From positions 17,006 to 81,005 of IMG/VR virus record IMGVR_UViG_3300029908_000016: a stretch of DNA of 64,000 bases. One strand, 5' to 3'. The stretch's first letter is position 1. Every line of letters starts with the position of its first letter. Shown here in pieces: positions 31,627-38,833 of this stretch. Below the pieces are notes generated by a model. That model was not told the DNA's origin. It worked only from the letters and a program-made list of their open reading frames with translations, and ran no database searches. The translations under genes were made by a program, and so were the position numbers. Source of the DNA: a virus.

Positions 31627-32031
31627 TTAATCTTCTGGTATTATCAAGGCAGGTTTTTCGGAATCAAGATCTTCAAGATAATGACTAACAATTACATACT
31701 TGCTGGTCACATTACTAAAATGGCTTTCCCATTTCGTTACATAATAACGAGGACTATTGATTAGTTCTTCGTAAAGCTTCTTTTCTTCAGGAATCGTAAT
31801 ATCAAATATTTGGACGTGGTTCTTGAAATTGGAAAATTTTTTCTTTTTTTGTTTGATACCCTTTTCTTCTTCAAAAGCATCAGCAATTTCTTCGTTTGAT
31901 CTTCCTCCAAAACCAACCTTCTCAAATATTTCTTTTTCAAAGTCACGGTCATTCCGACGTTTGACTTTCAAATCGGACAGTTCACCAGCGTCATAAGCAT
32001 CAACTACAAAAGATTCAGTATTAGGATTCAT
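31627..32031 (-). CDS. Hypothetical protein (134 aa)
   Basis: An acidic N-terminus, a basic KQKKKKFSNFK stretch and a C-terminal beta-rich part (YYVTKWESHFSNVTSKYVIV). Overlaps the next gene upstream by 11 bases. No family is recognised. Confidence 0.6.
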   Translation of the reverse strand: MNPNTESFVVDAYDAGELSDLKVKRRNDRDFEKEIFEKVGFGGRSNEEIADAFEEEKGIKQKKKKFSNFKNHVQIFDITIPEEKKLYEELINSPRYYVTKWESHFSNVTSKYVIVSHYLEDLDSEKPALIIPED

Positions 32032-32377
32032 GTTCTTGATTAATTTTATTTGTTAATTTCTTTAACAAATTAATCTTGTCCTGATAAGTTTTCAACTTTT
32101 TATTTTTTTCTGATATATCTTTGTCTAGATGTTCATAACCTGTAGCCATCCCATAACCACCCAAAGCAAGTGTACCCGCATACGCGCCTCCTGCCTTTGC
32201 ACCAATGTCCAGAGGATTGAGCTTATCAAGGAAAGCGAGCTTCAATAAACTAGCTGCTTTTGTAACACCTGCTTCTGTGTGCATCGCCTGCAAAGCGTTT
32301 TCAAGCTCTTCCAATGAAGAACCTTGTTTTTCGAGATTTTCCGCAAAATTGGCTTTAAGTAGATTTAGAGGGTCCAT
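32021..32377 (-). CDS. Virion-type protein with helical-hairpin module (118 aa)
   Basis: The N-terminus NLLKANFAENLEKQGSSLEE followed by LENALQAMH and a KAASLLKLAF helix resembles the helical-hairpin module repeated in proteins from 53 to 63 kb (here a diverged copy). A Gly/Ala segment follows (GAKAGGAYAGTLALGGYGMA), then a charged C-terminal coiled coil. The arrangement is the same as in the other structural-type genes. Function unknown. Confidence 0.6.
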   Translation of the reverse strand: MDPLNLLKANFAENLEKQGSSLEELENALQAMHTEAGVTKAASLLKLAFLDKLNPLDIGAKAGGAYAGTLALGGYGMATGYEHLDKDISEKNKKLKTYQDKINLLKKLTNKINQEHES

Positions 32378-32657
32378 GATTATTTAATAAACTATTACTT
32401 ATGATAACCCCAGCACCAAAGCCAGCCAAGGATAAAAGAATTTGTGTCTCTTTTTTAAATTGCAGAAATCTTGAAATTGCCAAGGCTGTCAAAGCACCAG
32501 TTGAGCCTATAAATAAATTTTCTAAGGGATGTGGATTATCAATTATGGATAATATATGATTACGAGCATGATCGTCAACATGAGGATCGAGAGCAACCAA
32601 AGTCGATAAATGTTGTCGATTGGTTGCTTCATTTAATATCTGTAAAGTATTATTCAT
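32355..32657 (-). CDS. Virion-type membrane-like protein (100 aa)
   Basis: Start placed at 32657 (MNNTLQILNEATNRQHLST), directly after the upstream gene's stop. The C-terminal half has two hydrophobic segments (ENLFIGSTGALTALAISRFL and ILLSLAGFGAGVIISNSLL) around a basic linker. No family is recognised. Confidence 0.55.
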   Translation of the reverse strand: MNNTLQILNEATNRQHLSTLVALDPHVDDHARNHILSIIDNPHPLENLFIGSTGALTALAISRFLQFKKETQILLSLAGFGAGVIISNSLLNNHGPSKST

Positions 32658-32658
32658 A

Positions 32659-33372
32659 TTAAACAGGACTAAAAGAAGCACTCGCTGCAGGTGTTAAAGC
32701 ACCTTTTCCACCATAATACAAAGCCATGATTGTTGCTAACGGAATACCATAATCCATCAATTTTGAAACTAACGGATGTTGCACATCAAATGGGTCATTG
32801 TCCTTACGATTTTTATTTAACAGATAACTAGCTCCCATTGCACCCCCTGCAACAACCGGAGCAGGTAGATTTGTAAAATTATTAAAGGTATTTACAGCCC
32901 CAGAGTATATATTAGCTGTTTTATTGATATCCACTTGTTCAGCTATTAAATCTTTAATCTGCTTATTGATTTTCTTTTTTAAAATGGCTTTCCAAACATT
33001 CTCATTTTGATGCTTTAAAGTATAAGTAGGATTACGTTTACCTTCGTGCAGCGTAATATACAACTGACCAGGATGACTACGATGTACTTGCGCAGTACGT
33101 TCATGTGTAGCGATATTTGAATAATTATTATCGTTTAATCTTTTGATTTCGAAAGAATGATTGTCTTCTTCTTTGTCGGGTACCAATTTATCAGGGAATG
33201 AAAAACTATAAATTGTCTCTCCATTCTTTAAAGATAGTTTACCATCCTTATGCTTATATTTCCAATTTTGCTGATTATTGGAGAATGGAAAATGGGATGT
33301 TACTTCATGACTGGGTGGAAAGTCGAGGACTTCAGCCAATTTATAAAGTAATATCGCTTTTCCAAAATTCAT
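32659..33372 (-). CDS. Virion-type protein (237 aa)
   Basis: The N-terminus reads MNFGKAILLYKLAEVLDF, then a beta-rich domain with KHKDGKLSLKNGETIYSFSF and GQLYITLHEGKRNPTY, then a KTA triplet followed by a Gly/Ala segment (VVAGGAMGASYLL) and a second one (IPLATIMALYYGGKGAL). Domain order (globular part, K-x-A, hydrophobic Gly/Ala helix) is typical of this block. Function unknown. Confidence 0.6.
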   Translation of the reverse strand: MNFGKAILLYKLAEVLDFPPSHEVTSHFPFSNNQQNWKYKHKDGKLSLKNGETIYSFSFPDKLVPDKEEDNHSFEIKRLNDNNYSNIATHERTAQVHRSHPGQLYITLHEGKRNPTYTLKHQNENVWKAILKKKINKQIKDLIAEQVDINKTANIYSGAVNTFNNFTNLPAPVVAGGAMGASYLLNKNRKDNDPFDVQHPLVSKLMDYGIPLATIMALYYGGKGALTPAASASFSPV

Positions 33373-33377
33373 GATTA

Positions 33378-34688
33378 TTAAGGATAGGAATGTTCACCCG
33401 ATAAAGCAGCTATTGAATCAGGTGTGATTGTACCTGACTGTGGATAACCTGCTCCATATCCCGGATTTAACATTCCTCCAAAATTACCTTCGTTATTTTT
33501 AATATTTGATAACAATGAAGGAAGATACTTATCACCACCATAAGCCCCTAATAATGTGGTAGCTAATCCAGGTAAACCAGATAGACCATAATGTTTCGCT
33601 AACAACATCGCTCCCAATCCACCTGCCAATGTTCCTGTCCAACCATTGTCCAATCCAGGAATTAAATCATTTTGTTTTGATATAGGATCTGCAGGATTAG
33701 TATTCGTACCACTGATGTTATCTTTAATCCCCTGTTCCACCCCACCGGTAATACCTGAATAATCCAATAACTTTTTACCCCCATATAATGCACCTGCCCC
33801 AATAGCTCCTGCTGTACCAAGTTGTCGAGCACCGTATCGAGCTAATAAAGCTGCTGGAGCAGCAGCGGCTGTACCAATTGGTCCAAACATTGCACCAGTT
33901 CCAAGTATTGAAGCAGGTGCCATATTACGTTCAATGAATCCTCGATTACCTTCTCGGTTCGTACCGTTCCATAACAAATCAGTTAATGAGTTATCTAACG
34001 GAGCTTTACCAATTAGTTTATTAAATAATGTTGGATCGGATGGTTGTGGAGTGGACTCTGGTGTTGATGTATTTACAGGATTGGATTTTCCTTTATTGGA
34101 ATAAGCTTCTTCTGCTGCATTTCGAGCATCAATACCTACAGGTGCTTGTAATCCTGGTTCTTTGTTTTGTGGGGCATAAGAGGTATTATCAATATCTGTG
34201 GATGCTGCGTTAGATTGTGCCCTTGCTCTTGCTCGGTCATAAGTTGGATTTACCGATGTAGGTTGTTTCACAACCTTTGCTGGGTTTACGATTGGGTCAG
34301 GGCGTAAATATTTTCCAAATGATCGTTCAATTTGTGTCATTCTTGGCAATGCTTGTTCAATCGCAGGTAAAGCTGCATCACCCAATTCTCCAAGACCTGC
34401 TGCGTTTTTAAATAACTTTTCTGCTGTATCGAATACACCTTGAATATATTCTTTTGAATAGCCGGATTGTATAGCAGCTATCTTAAATTGTTTCTGAAAA
34501 TGCATTGAAGCTTTTTTTAGCTCTTCAATTGGATTTTCAATTTCTCCAATCTCATAAGATATCTTTGTAAACAATGCATTATCAGATAGTTGGCTATCAA
34601 TATACTCTTCTGCCTTTTTTTGAATGGAGGATAGAGAATGTAATAAAGGATAAATAAAGGGAGGAAGAGTTTCCATATACTTAATCAA
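33378..34688 (-). CDS. Virion-type Gly/Ala-rich membrane protein (436 aa)
   Basis: Residues about 40-75 (MHFQKQFKIAAIQSGYSKEY, then FDTAEKLFKNAAG) are a copy of the repeated helical-hairpin module. A long polar, Pro/Asn-rich linker follows (about 110-230). The C-terminal half is strongly Gly/Ala/Leu rich (APASILGTGAMFGPIGTAAA, GTAGAIGAGALYGGKKLLDY, GLPGLATTLLGAYGG), with several potential membrane helices. First gene of the - strand structural block. It could be an injected or inner-capsid protein; this is inference. Confidence 0.65.
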   Translation of the reverse strand: MIKYMETLPPFIYPLLHSLSSIQKKAEEYIDSQLSDNALFTKISYEIGEIENPIEELKKASMHFQKQFKIAAIQSGYSKEYIQGVFDTAEKLFKNAAGLGELGDAALPAIEQALPRMTQIERSFGKYLRPDPIVNPAKVVKQPTSVNPTYDRARARAQSNAASTDIDNTSYAPQNKEPGLQAPVGIDARNAAEEAYSNKGKSNPVNTSTPESTPQPSDPTLFNKLIGKAPLDNSLTDLLWNGTNREGNRGFIERNMAPASILGTGAMFGPIGTAAAAPAALLARYGARQLGTAGAIGAGALYGGKKLLDYSGITGGVEQGIKDNISGTNTNPADPISKQNDLIPGLDNGWTGTLAGGLGAMLLAKHYGLSGLPGLATTLLGAYGGDKYLPSLLSNIKNNEGNFGGMLNPGYGAGYPQSGTITPDSIAALSGEHSYP

Positions 34689-34731
34689 TACTAGCAGAAT
34701 TTTGATATCGTCTACAAGTCATTAGATTTGA

Positions 34732-34767
34732 CCCCCTCCCAGAATATTCATTATAAATTGGTATAAT
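34732..34767 (+). promoter_or_regulatory. Phage promoter, C-box plus TATAAT (copy 3)
   Basis: CCCCCTCCC begins at 34732 and AAATTGGTATAAT ends at 34767, with 30 bases from first C to first T of TATAAT. It drives the + strand gene at 34811 and points away from the - strand structural block. Confidence 0.75.
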
Positions 34768-34810
34768 AAGTTGTGAAGGATTTTACTTACTCAATTAATA
34801 TACAAAAATT

Positions 34811-35029
34811 ATGAAAAACAATACAAATAATGAACTAGATGTTTACTACACAATACGGTTATTAACTATAACATGGTTATTATTTCTTACAATTATACCA
34901 GCTATTATGTTGCTTCTTGATGGAACAATTGATGTTTCAGTAGCTAAAGATGTTGAGTCAGCGTGCTTGTCAATGTGCATGATTCTAATGGCTTTGGAAT
35001 GCATTCTCAAATTAATAATCTCAGAATAA
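34811..35029 (+). CDS. Small membrane protein (72 aa)
   Basis: Two hydrophobic segments: LLTITWLLFLTIIPAIMLLL and a C-terminal one around CLSMCMILMALECILKLII, joined by a short acidic loop. AAAAATT-ATG start without SD. First gene after promoter copy 3. Function unknown. Confidence 0.6.
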   Translation: MKNNTNNELDVYYTIRLLTITWLLFLTIIPAIMLLLDGTIDVSVAKDVESACLSMCMILMALECILKLIISE

Positions 35030-35041
35030 TCAAATAAATAT

Positions 35042-35479
35042 ATGTTAACCGAACAACAAAAACAAGAAACCATCGAAGCGATTACACATTTCATCAAAAC
35101 AGGAAGTACAAAAGGTATTGAAGTTTTTTATGAGAACAAATGGAATGCATTGGAAAACTATGTAGTGCCTCAAGTAAATTTTTTTAACAGCTATTTACCT
35201 CATCGATTAATCAAAAAAAAAGTTAAGGTAATTAATCGTTATCAACTTCCAAGTGTTATTTGGGTGTCTTCCAATGATTTTATTAAAAGTGCAATGGTTG
35301 ATCGTATTTTTGATAACAGCTTGCAATTGACTTTCTCTATTCATATCGACAATGACTATGTATCTGTAATACATCTTACAGACAAAGAGGAAGACCTTCG
35401 AGTGTTAAGGCAGTTAAAATATTCATCTACGCATACTCCAAGTCCCTGTGATATACACTCCTTCATAATTGAAGAATAA
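35042..35479 (+). CDS. Hypothetical protein (145 aa)
   Basis: Begins MLTEQQKQETIEAITHFIKT, continues with a basic beta region (LPHRLIKKKVKVINRYQLPS) and a C-terminal segment ending in Ser/Thr/His-rich STHTPSPCDIHSF. No family is recognised. It probably shares the transcript of the previous gene. Confidence 0.6.
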   Translation: MLTEQQKQETIEAITHFIKTGSTKGIEVFYENKWNALENYVVPQVNFFNSYLPHRLIKKKVKVINRYQLPSVIWVSSNDFIKSAMVDRIFDNSLQLTFSIHIDNDYVSVIHLTDKEEDLRVLRQLKYSSTHTPSPCDIHSFIIEE

Positions 35480-35482
35480 TTT

Positions 35483-35503
35483 GGAACGACATAACGTTGT
35501 TCC
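35483..35503. repeat. Inverted repeat (hairpin)
   Basis: GGAACGAC (35483-35490) pairs with GTTGTTCC (35496-35503), with one G:U pair, around ATAAC. No T run follows, so it is more likely an RNA structure or protein site than a terminator. It precedes the 20-residue ORF. Confidence 0.5.
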
Positions 35504-35534
35504 GTTAACCAACAACACAACAACAAAGGACGAT

Positions 35535-35597
35535 ATGTTCATTCGTGGTGTCTACTGGACTCGCAGTGAATGGTTGGATTATATTCATAATCGATGA
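35535..35597 (+). CDS. Possible 20-residue peptide
   Basis: The short ORF encodes MFIRGVYWTRSEWLDYIHNR and has a good SD (AAAGGA, five bases before the ATG). It lies between two hairpins. It may be a leader peptide or a micro-protein; evidence is limited to the SD and the clean ORF. Confidence 0.35.
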   Translation: MFIRGVYWTRSEWLDYIHNR

Positions 35598-35617
35598 CCG
35601 ATTGTGAATCAACACAT

Positions 35618-35642
35618 CCCACTACGGTCATTCCGTAGTGGG
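35618..35642. repeat. Perfect 10-bp inverted repeat
   Basis: CCCACTACGG (35618-35627) and CCGTAGTGGG (35633-35642) flank TCATT. No T run follows, so not a typical terminator; it may be a terminator remnant, an RNA hairpin protecting the upstream message, or a binding site. Confidence 0.65.
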
Positions 35643-35659
35643 TAATATTACAACACTTT

Positions 35660-35815
35660 ATGGAAGATATAAATAATTACGAATTCTACAGCTATTCATT
35701 AGATGCGTTGAAAATGTTGGTGGATTTACGTTGGATACGTATCTTTGAAAGAGATAGCCTATATGATTGGAAAACCGAAATAAAACATTATGAAAATTGT
35801 AATATCATCGAATAA
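35660..35815 (+). CDS. Hypothetical small protein (51 aa)
   Basis: The peptide MEDINNYEFYSYSLDALKML and on is acidic and aromatic-rich with a central helix (VDLRWIRIFERDSL). No SD. It lies 8 bases before the next gene. No family is recognised. Confidence 0.5.
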   Translation: MEDINNYEFYSYSLDALKMLVDLRWIRIFERDSLYDWKTEIKHYENCNIIE

Positions 35816-35823
35816 TCAACATT

Positions 35824-36258
35824 ATGGGTACAAATTATTATAGCATTGTAAAGGAATCAGAAGAATGTCCTCACTGTAATCACAGTACTCCTCGAACGGA
35901 AAAACATATTGGAAAATCCTCTTTTGGATGGTGTTTTCAATTACATGTTTATCCCGAAGAATCCATCAATAGTCTGAATGATTGGCTACCATATTTTGAC
36001 AAATACATCATTGAAGATGAGTATGGAAAAACAGTTTCCAAAGAAGATATTCTGAGAATTATTACCGAACCTAAACGGTCGAATAATCGAAATAATTCTT
36101 CATCACAAATAGGATCATCATTAATTCGAAGCCAATTTCTAGACCACTATCAGGCTGTCGAAGGGCCATATAATCTATTGAGATCAAGAATCGATAATAC
36201 TCATTGTATTGGGCATGGAGAAGGTACTTACGATTATATCGTAGGAGAATTTAGTTAA
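35824..36258 (+). CDS. Conserved phage protein with zinc-finger-like start
   Basis: The 144-residue protein begins MGTNYYSIVKESEECPHCNH and continues HIGKSSFGWCFQLHVYPE. The signature M-G-T-N-Y-Y, a C-x2-C pair and H-I-G-K-S-S-x-G-W-x-F is widespread in phage proteins of unknown role and probably binds zinc with nearby His/Cys. The C-terminal part (GHGEGTYDYIVGEF) is also typical. CATT-ATG start without SD. Confidence 0.75.
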   Translation: MGTNYYSIVKESEECPHCNHSTPRTEKHIGKSSFGWCFQLHVYPEESINSLNDWLPYFDKYIIEDEYGKTVSKEDILRIITEPKRSNNRNNSSSQIGSSLIRSQFLDHYQAVEGPYNLLRSRIDNTHCIGHGEGTYDYIVGEFS

Positions 36259-36268
36259 CCCCTCCCCA

Positions 36269-36304
36269 CCCCCCTTGGAGGATTAGGCTACAAATTGGTA
36301 TACT
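36269..36304 (+). promoter_or_regulatory. Phage promoter, C-box plus TATACT (copy 4)
   Basis: CCCCCCTTGG begins at 36269 and AAATTGGTATACT ends at 36304, again 30 bases from first C to first T. The C-box overlaps a CCTCC/GGAGG inverted repeat (36261-36265/36277-36281). It drives the DUF6948-like gene and the Gly-rich gene. Confidence 0.72.
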
Positions 36305-36372
36305 AGTATATCAGGAAAGGATTTATCTCTTGTGAGGTGAATTCTGGAAAACAAAAACAACGAAAGGATCAT

Positions 36373-36759
36373 ATGATTAATATCGACGAACTCACATTAA
36401 AAGATATCAAAGCAATTCAACAAATTGTTGTTCCAACGATTGGAACACCTAACCATAATACTAATCCAGATCAACCGTATCACCCAATGTTGGGTAAACG
36501 TTGTTTGGTACGTACTTACAGTGCAGGTGTACACATTGGGGATATCTCTTATGTGAACGGTATGGAAGTGAAATTGACAAATGCACTGCGCCTGTGGAAA
36601 TGGGAAGGCGGCGGTTTGTCGTTGTCGGCAATTGCCAATGTTGGAATGAAAGGTGGACGTATCGACGTAACCAATGAAGTATACCTCACCAATGTAATCG
36701 AAATTATCCCCACAACCAAGGAAGCAGAAAAAACCTATGTCAAATTCATTGAAAAATAA
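36373..36759 (+). CDS. DUF6948-like phage protein
   Basis: Start at 36373 (MINIDELTLKDIKAI) because GAAAGGA lies 4-5 bases before it; an ATG-less extension to 36337 lacks support. The domain shows GKRCLVRTYSAGVHIGDISY, VEVKL-like MEVKLTNALRLWKWEGGG, then LSLSAIANVG. This pattern (V-R-(T/S)-Y-S-A-G-V, then W-x-W-x-G) matches the DUF6948 family of phage proteins of unknown function. It is the first gene after promoter copy 4 and overlaps the Gly-rich gene by 23 bases. Confidence 0.72.
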   Translation: MINIDELTLKDIKAIQQIVVPTIGTPNHNTNPDQPYHPMLGKRCLVRTYSAGVHIGDISYVNGMEVKLTNALRLWKWEGGGLSLSAIANVGMKGGRIDVTNEVYLTNVIEIIPTTKEAEKTYVKFIEK

Positions 36760-37060
36760 ACATCATGGCCACGATTTACATCATGGCCACGATTTAAAAG
36801 ATGGCTCTGATGGCTCTGATGGCTCTGGCTCTGGCGATGGCTCTGGCTCTGGCTCTGGCGATGGCTCTGGCTCTGGCTATGGCTATGGCGAGGGCGAGGG
36901 CTCTGGCTATGGCTCTGGCTATGGCGATGGCTATGGCTATGGCGATGGCTATGGCTATGGCTCTGGCTATGGCTCTGGCTATGGCTCTGGCTCTGGCGAT
37001 GGCTATGGCTATGGCTATGGCGATGGCTATGGCGATGGCGATGGCTCTGGCGGAGGTTAA
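36737..37060 (+). CDS. Gly-X repeat protein (107 aa)
   Basis: After MSNSLKNK and two HHGHDL units, the rest is a strict alternation of Gly with Ser, Asp, Tyr or Glu (GSGDGSGSGYGYGEGEGSGY is typical). Every repeat Gly is GGC, a codon otherwise little used in this AT-rich genome, so the hexamer (GGC-NNN) seems to have expanded recently. Reasons to take this frame as coding: coupling to the upstream gene, a clean TAA, and a terminator 4 bases later. Other frames are also open because the repeat contains no stops. A flexible, perhaps metal-binding or adhesive, surface protein is possible. No family is recognised. Confidence 0.55.
   Translation: MSNSLKNKHHGHDLHHGHDLKDGSDGSDGSGSGDGSGSGSGDGSGSGYGYGEGEGSGYGSGYGDGYGYGDGYGYGSGYGSGYGSGSGDGYGYGYGDGYGDGDGSGGG
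36761..37056 (+). repeat. 18-bp direct repeat and GGCNNN hexamer array
   Basis: CATCATGGCCACGATTTA occurs twice in tandem (36761-36778, 36779-36796). It is followed from about 36800 by about 40 hexamers GGC-TCT, GGC-GAT, GGC-TAT or GGC-GAG. Variation is confined to the last three positions of the hexamer. This is a low-complexity array prone to slippage. Confidence 0.9.
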
Positions 37061-37064
37061 TGGC

Positions 37065-37091
37065 AAAATGAGGTTCCACCCCTCATTTTTT
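37065..37091 (+). terminator. Rho-independent terminator
   Basis: AAAATGAGG (37065-37073) pairs with CCTCATTTT (37081-37089) around TTCCACC and runs into Ts. It ends the promoter-copy-4 transcript and overlaps the last codon of the convergent Rep gene. Confidence 0.82.
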
Positions 37092-38049
37092 AGCTATCAG
37101 ACAGCGGATTACGAAAATAACCCAAAGCATCCTTTCTCCGTTTATTATATAATAATTGGAGTATCTCCATATCGTTTCTGACCCTTCGATATAACATCGA
37201 TGAACGCTCGGGTGTCCAGTGTACCCTGTACTGGTCTTTCAGAGTACCTGTCATCGGTTTACATAAATACCGTAAACAATTATCAAAATAACTCTTCGTC
37301 AATATCGGCTTACTTAAATTGTCCATACCCAAATCGTCAAAGTAGGATAAATCGAGCACAGACCCTTTTGGACAGGCGATTATACAATGAAGGTGTGAGG
37401 ACCAGGTATTGTGCAGAAGATTCAAGCAGGAGGCTTCCTCGCTCCAAAGAGCACCCAGTAGATAACGATAACGAGTACGGGAATGTAGAAGATTACTCAG
37501 TTTTACATGAATACGACGATTCTTGGAATGAAAATTCAATAATAAAGAATCAATATTCTGTAAATCAAAAACATGAAAATCGGATGGCTCACCAAATGTT
37601 ATATGATAAAAGTCCAATCCACTAGTCCAGTAACCAGAATATTTTCTCCAAAAAGATTGTTCAGCCCGAAAAGCACAACGAGGACAGTAACGAGATTTAC
37701 CACATGGACGATTAGGAGTAGTGTATCGATCAGGATATAAAGGATTAGTTCTCATCTCACAGCAAATACAACAGTCCCAAGTATAAGAATCCAGTAGATT
37801 AAAAGCTTGGTCTTCCAGTTTACCCACTTGATACCTTTTGGAATATCCTTTGTCCAATTGGATTAGATTACCGTTAACAATAGAATCAAGTATGCGATCA
37901 TGGATTACAGGATCACGTTCGGACAGAAGATTCCAGCTATCACGTAGAGACTGGAAGTTTAGAAAGTTGAGATTTTCATACCCCCTAATATGTTCCGACG
38001 ACGTATGTAGCTGTAAAGGCACTACAGGAGGTACAGTAAGAGAGGACAT
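37090..38049 (-). CDS. HUH-type rolling-circle replication initiator (Rep)
   Basis: The 319-residue protein has a Cys cluster (WDCCICCE, then C116, C122 and C125 in RPCGKSRYCPRCAF) like the zinc part of plasmid Rep proteins. An HUH motif follows in SSHLHCIIACP (His219, His221) and a motif 3 SYFDNCLRYLCKP with Tyr254, Tyr261 and Lys264 (Y-x2-K). HUH endonucleases nick a double-strand origin and start rolling-circle replication or single-strand transposition. No helicase domain is visible. Next to it is the only long gene-free stretch of the window, consistent with an origin. A plasmid-type Rep is foreign to a jumbo phage, so a captured replicon is likely. Confidence 0.75.
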   Translation of the reverse strand: MSSLTVPPVVPLQLHTSSEHIRGYENLNFLNFQSLRDSWNLLSERDPVIHDRILDSIVNGNLIQLDKGYSKRYQVGKLEDQAFNLLDSYTWDCCICCEMRTNPLYPDRYTTPNRPCGKSRYCPRCAFRAEQSFWRKYSGYWTSGLDFYHITFGEPSDFHVFDLQNIDSLLLNFHSKNRRIHVKLSNLLHSRTRYRYLLGALWSEEASCLNLLHNTWSSHLHCIIACPKGSVLDLSYFDDLGMDNLSKPILTKSYFDNCLRYLCKPMTGTLKDQYRVHWTPERSSMLYRRVRNDMEILQLLYNKRRKDALGYFRNPLSDS

Positions 38050-38458
38050 ACGAAGTCGAGCAATATAATGGGGAAACGGCTGTTAAGCAAGATAGAGGTA
38101 TAGAAAGAGTAAGAATAGCTATTCGACAGAGAGGTAAGCTGGAACTATTCGATTAACCAAGTAAACGGCAGGCCTGCGAAAAGTAGAGAATGGAAAATAA
38201 AGTTTAGCTTAGAAAGAGCTATAAAATAGGGGCTGAGACTAATCATTGGCCAACTAATCTAGTACTACATATATAAGGTATATAATATTCTATAAAGACA
38301 GGTATACCGAATTGCTTGAAAAACATTCGTTAGATATAGTTTTATTGAGTTTATTTAATGTAAATAAGGCAGTTGACAACATATGTATTCAGATTTACGT
38401 TAATGTAAAAACACTAATTCAGTGGATGGTTAATACAAGTTAAGTATATACATAAAAT
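38050..38458. other. Gene-free region beside Rep; candidate origin
   Basis: No credible ORF is seen in about 410 bases. Visible elements are the palindromes GCAGGCCTGC (38168-38177) and TTGGCCAA (38246-38253), an AT-rich patch near 38265-38300, and AGCTATTCGACAG (38117-38129), which matches AGCTATCAGACAG at 37092-37104 at 11 of 13 bases. The region contains the presumed promoter of the Rep gene. An origin or integration boundary is inference from context. Confidence 0.4.
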
Positions 38459-38800
38459 TTGACTGTGGTGCCTTTATACGTATATTCAACAATGCATAAA
38501 TCTTATATCGTACTTCCAGATATCGTAGAATTGACTAGGGATAATTTAGCAGAGTTTTATAAAACATTTGTCAAAGTTACACGTATCCCATTATTTAAAT
38601 CGTCAATAACAGATCACCTAATAACTGTACAATTTTCGGATAAACATATTTTGGATATGTTGAGCTTTTGTCCTATTGAGGACATTTCAAAAGTAGACCC
38701 ACTTAGGCAAGAATTTCAAAAATGTAATCCTACAGTATTTGGTGTACCTGTTTCTGTGGAGGGTAATTATACAGCTATTATTTTCCAATATGGCATTTGA
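38459..38800 (+). CDS. Hypothetical protein (about 113 aa)
   Basis: The frame opens at a TTG (38459) and the next ATG (MHKSYIVLPD) lies 11 codons later, so the start is unsure. The sequence is beta-rich with LFKSSITDHLITVQFSDKHI and a Phe/Cys-containing middle. No family is recognised. It is followed by a TTGACA-containing gap before the next gene. Confidence 0.5.
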   Translation: MTVVPLYVYSTMHKSYIVLPDIVELTRDNLAEFYKTFVKVTRIPLFKSSITDHLITVQFSDKHILDMLSFCPIEDISKVDPLRQEFQKCNPTVFGVPVSVEGNYTAIIFQYGI

Positions 38801-38833
38801 CAGCTATAAATATAAGGTTAGATTGTAGAACTT

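Noticed and set aside
36794-37181. Long open frames with Ala/Leu/Met or Arg/Ala repeats in other frames of the hexamer array
   Set aside because: They are shadows of the GGCNNN repeat, which has no stop codon in any frame. Only the Gly-X frame joins to an upstream gene and ends before a terminator.
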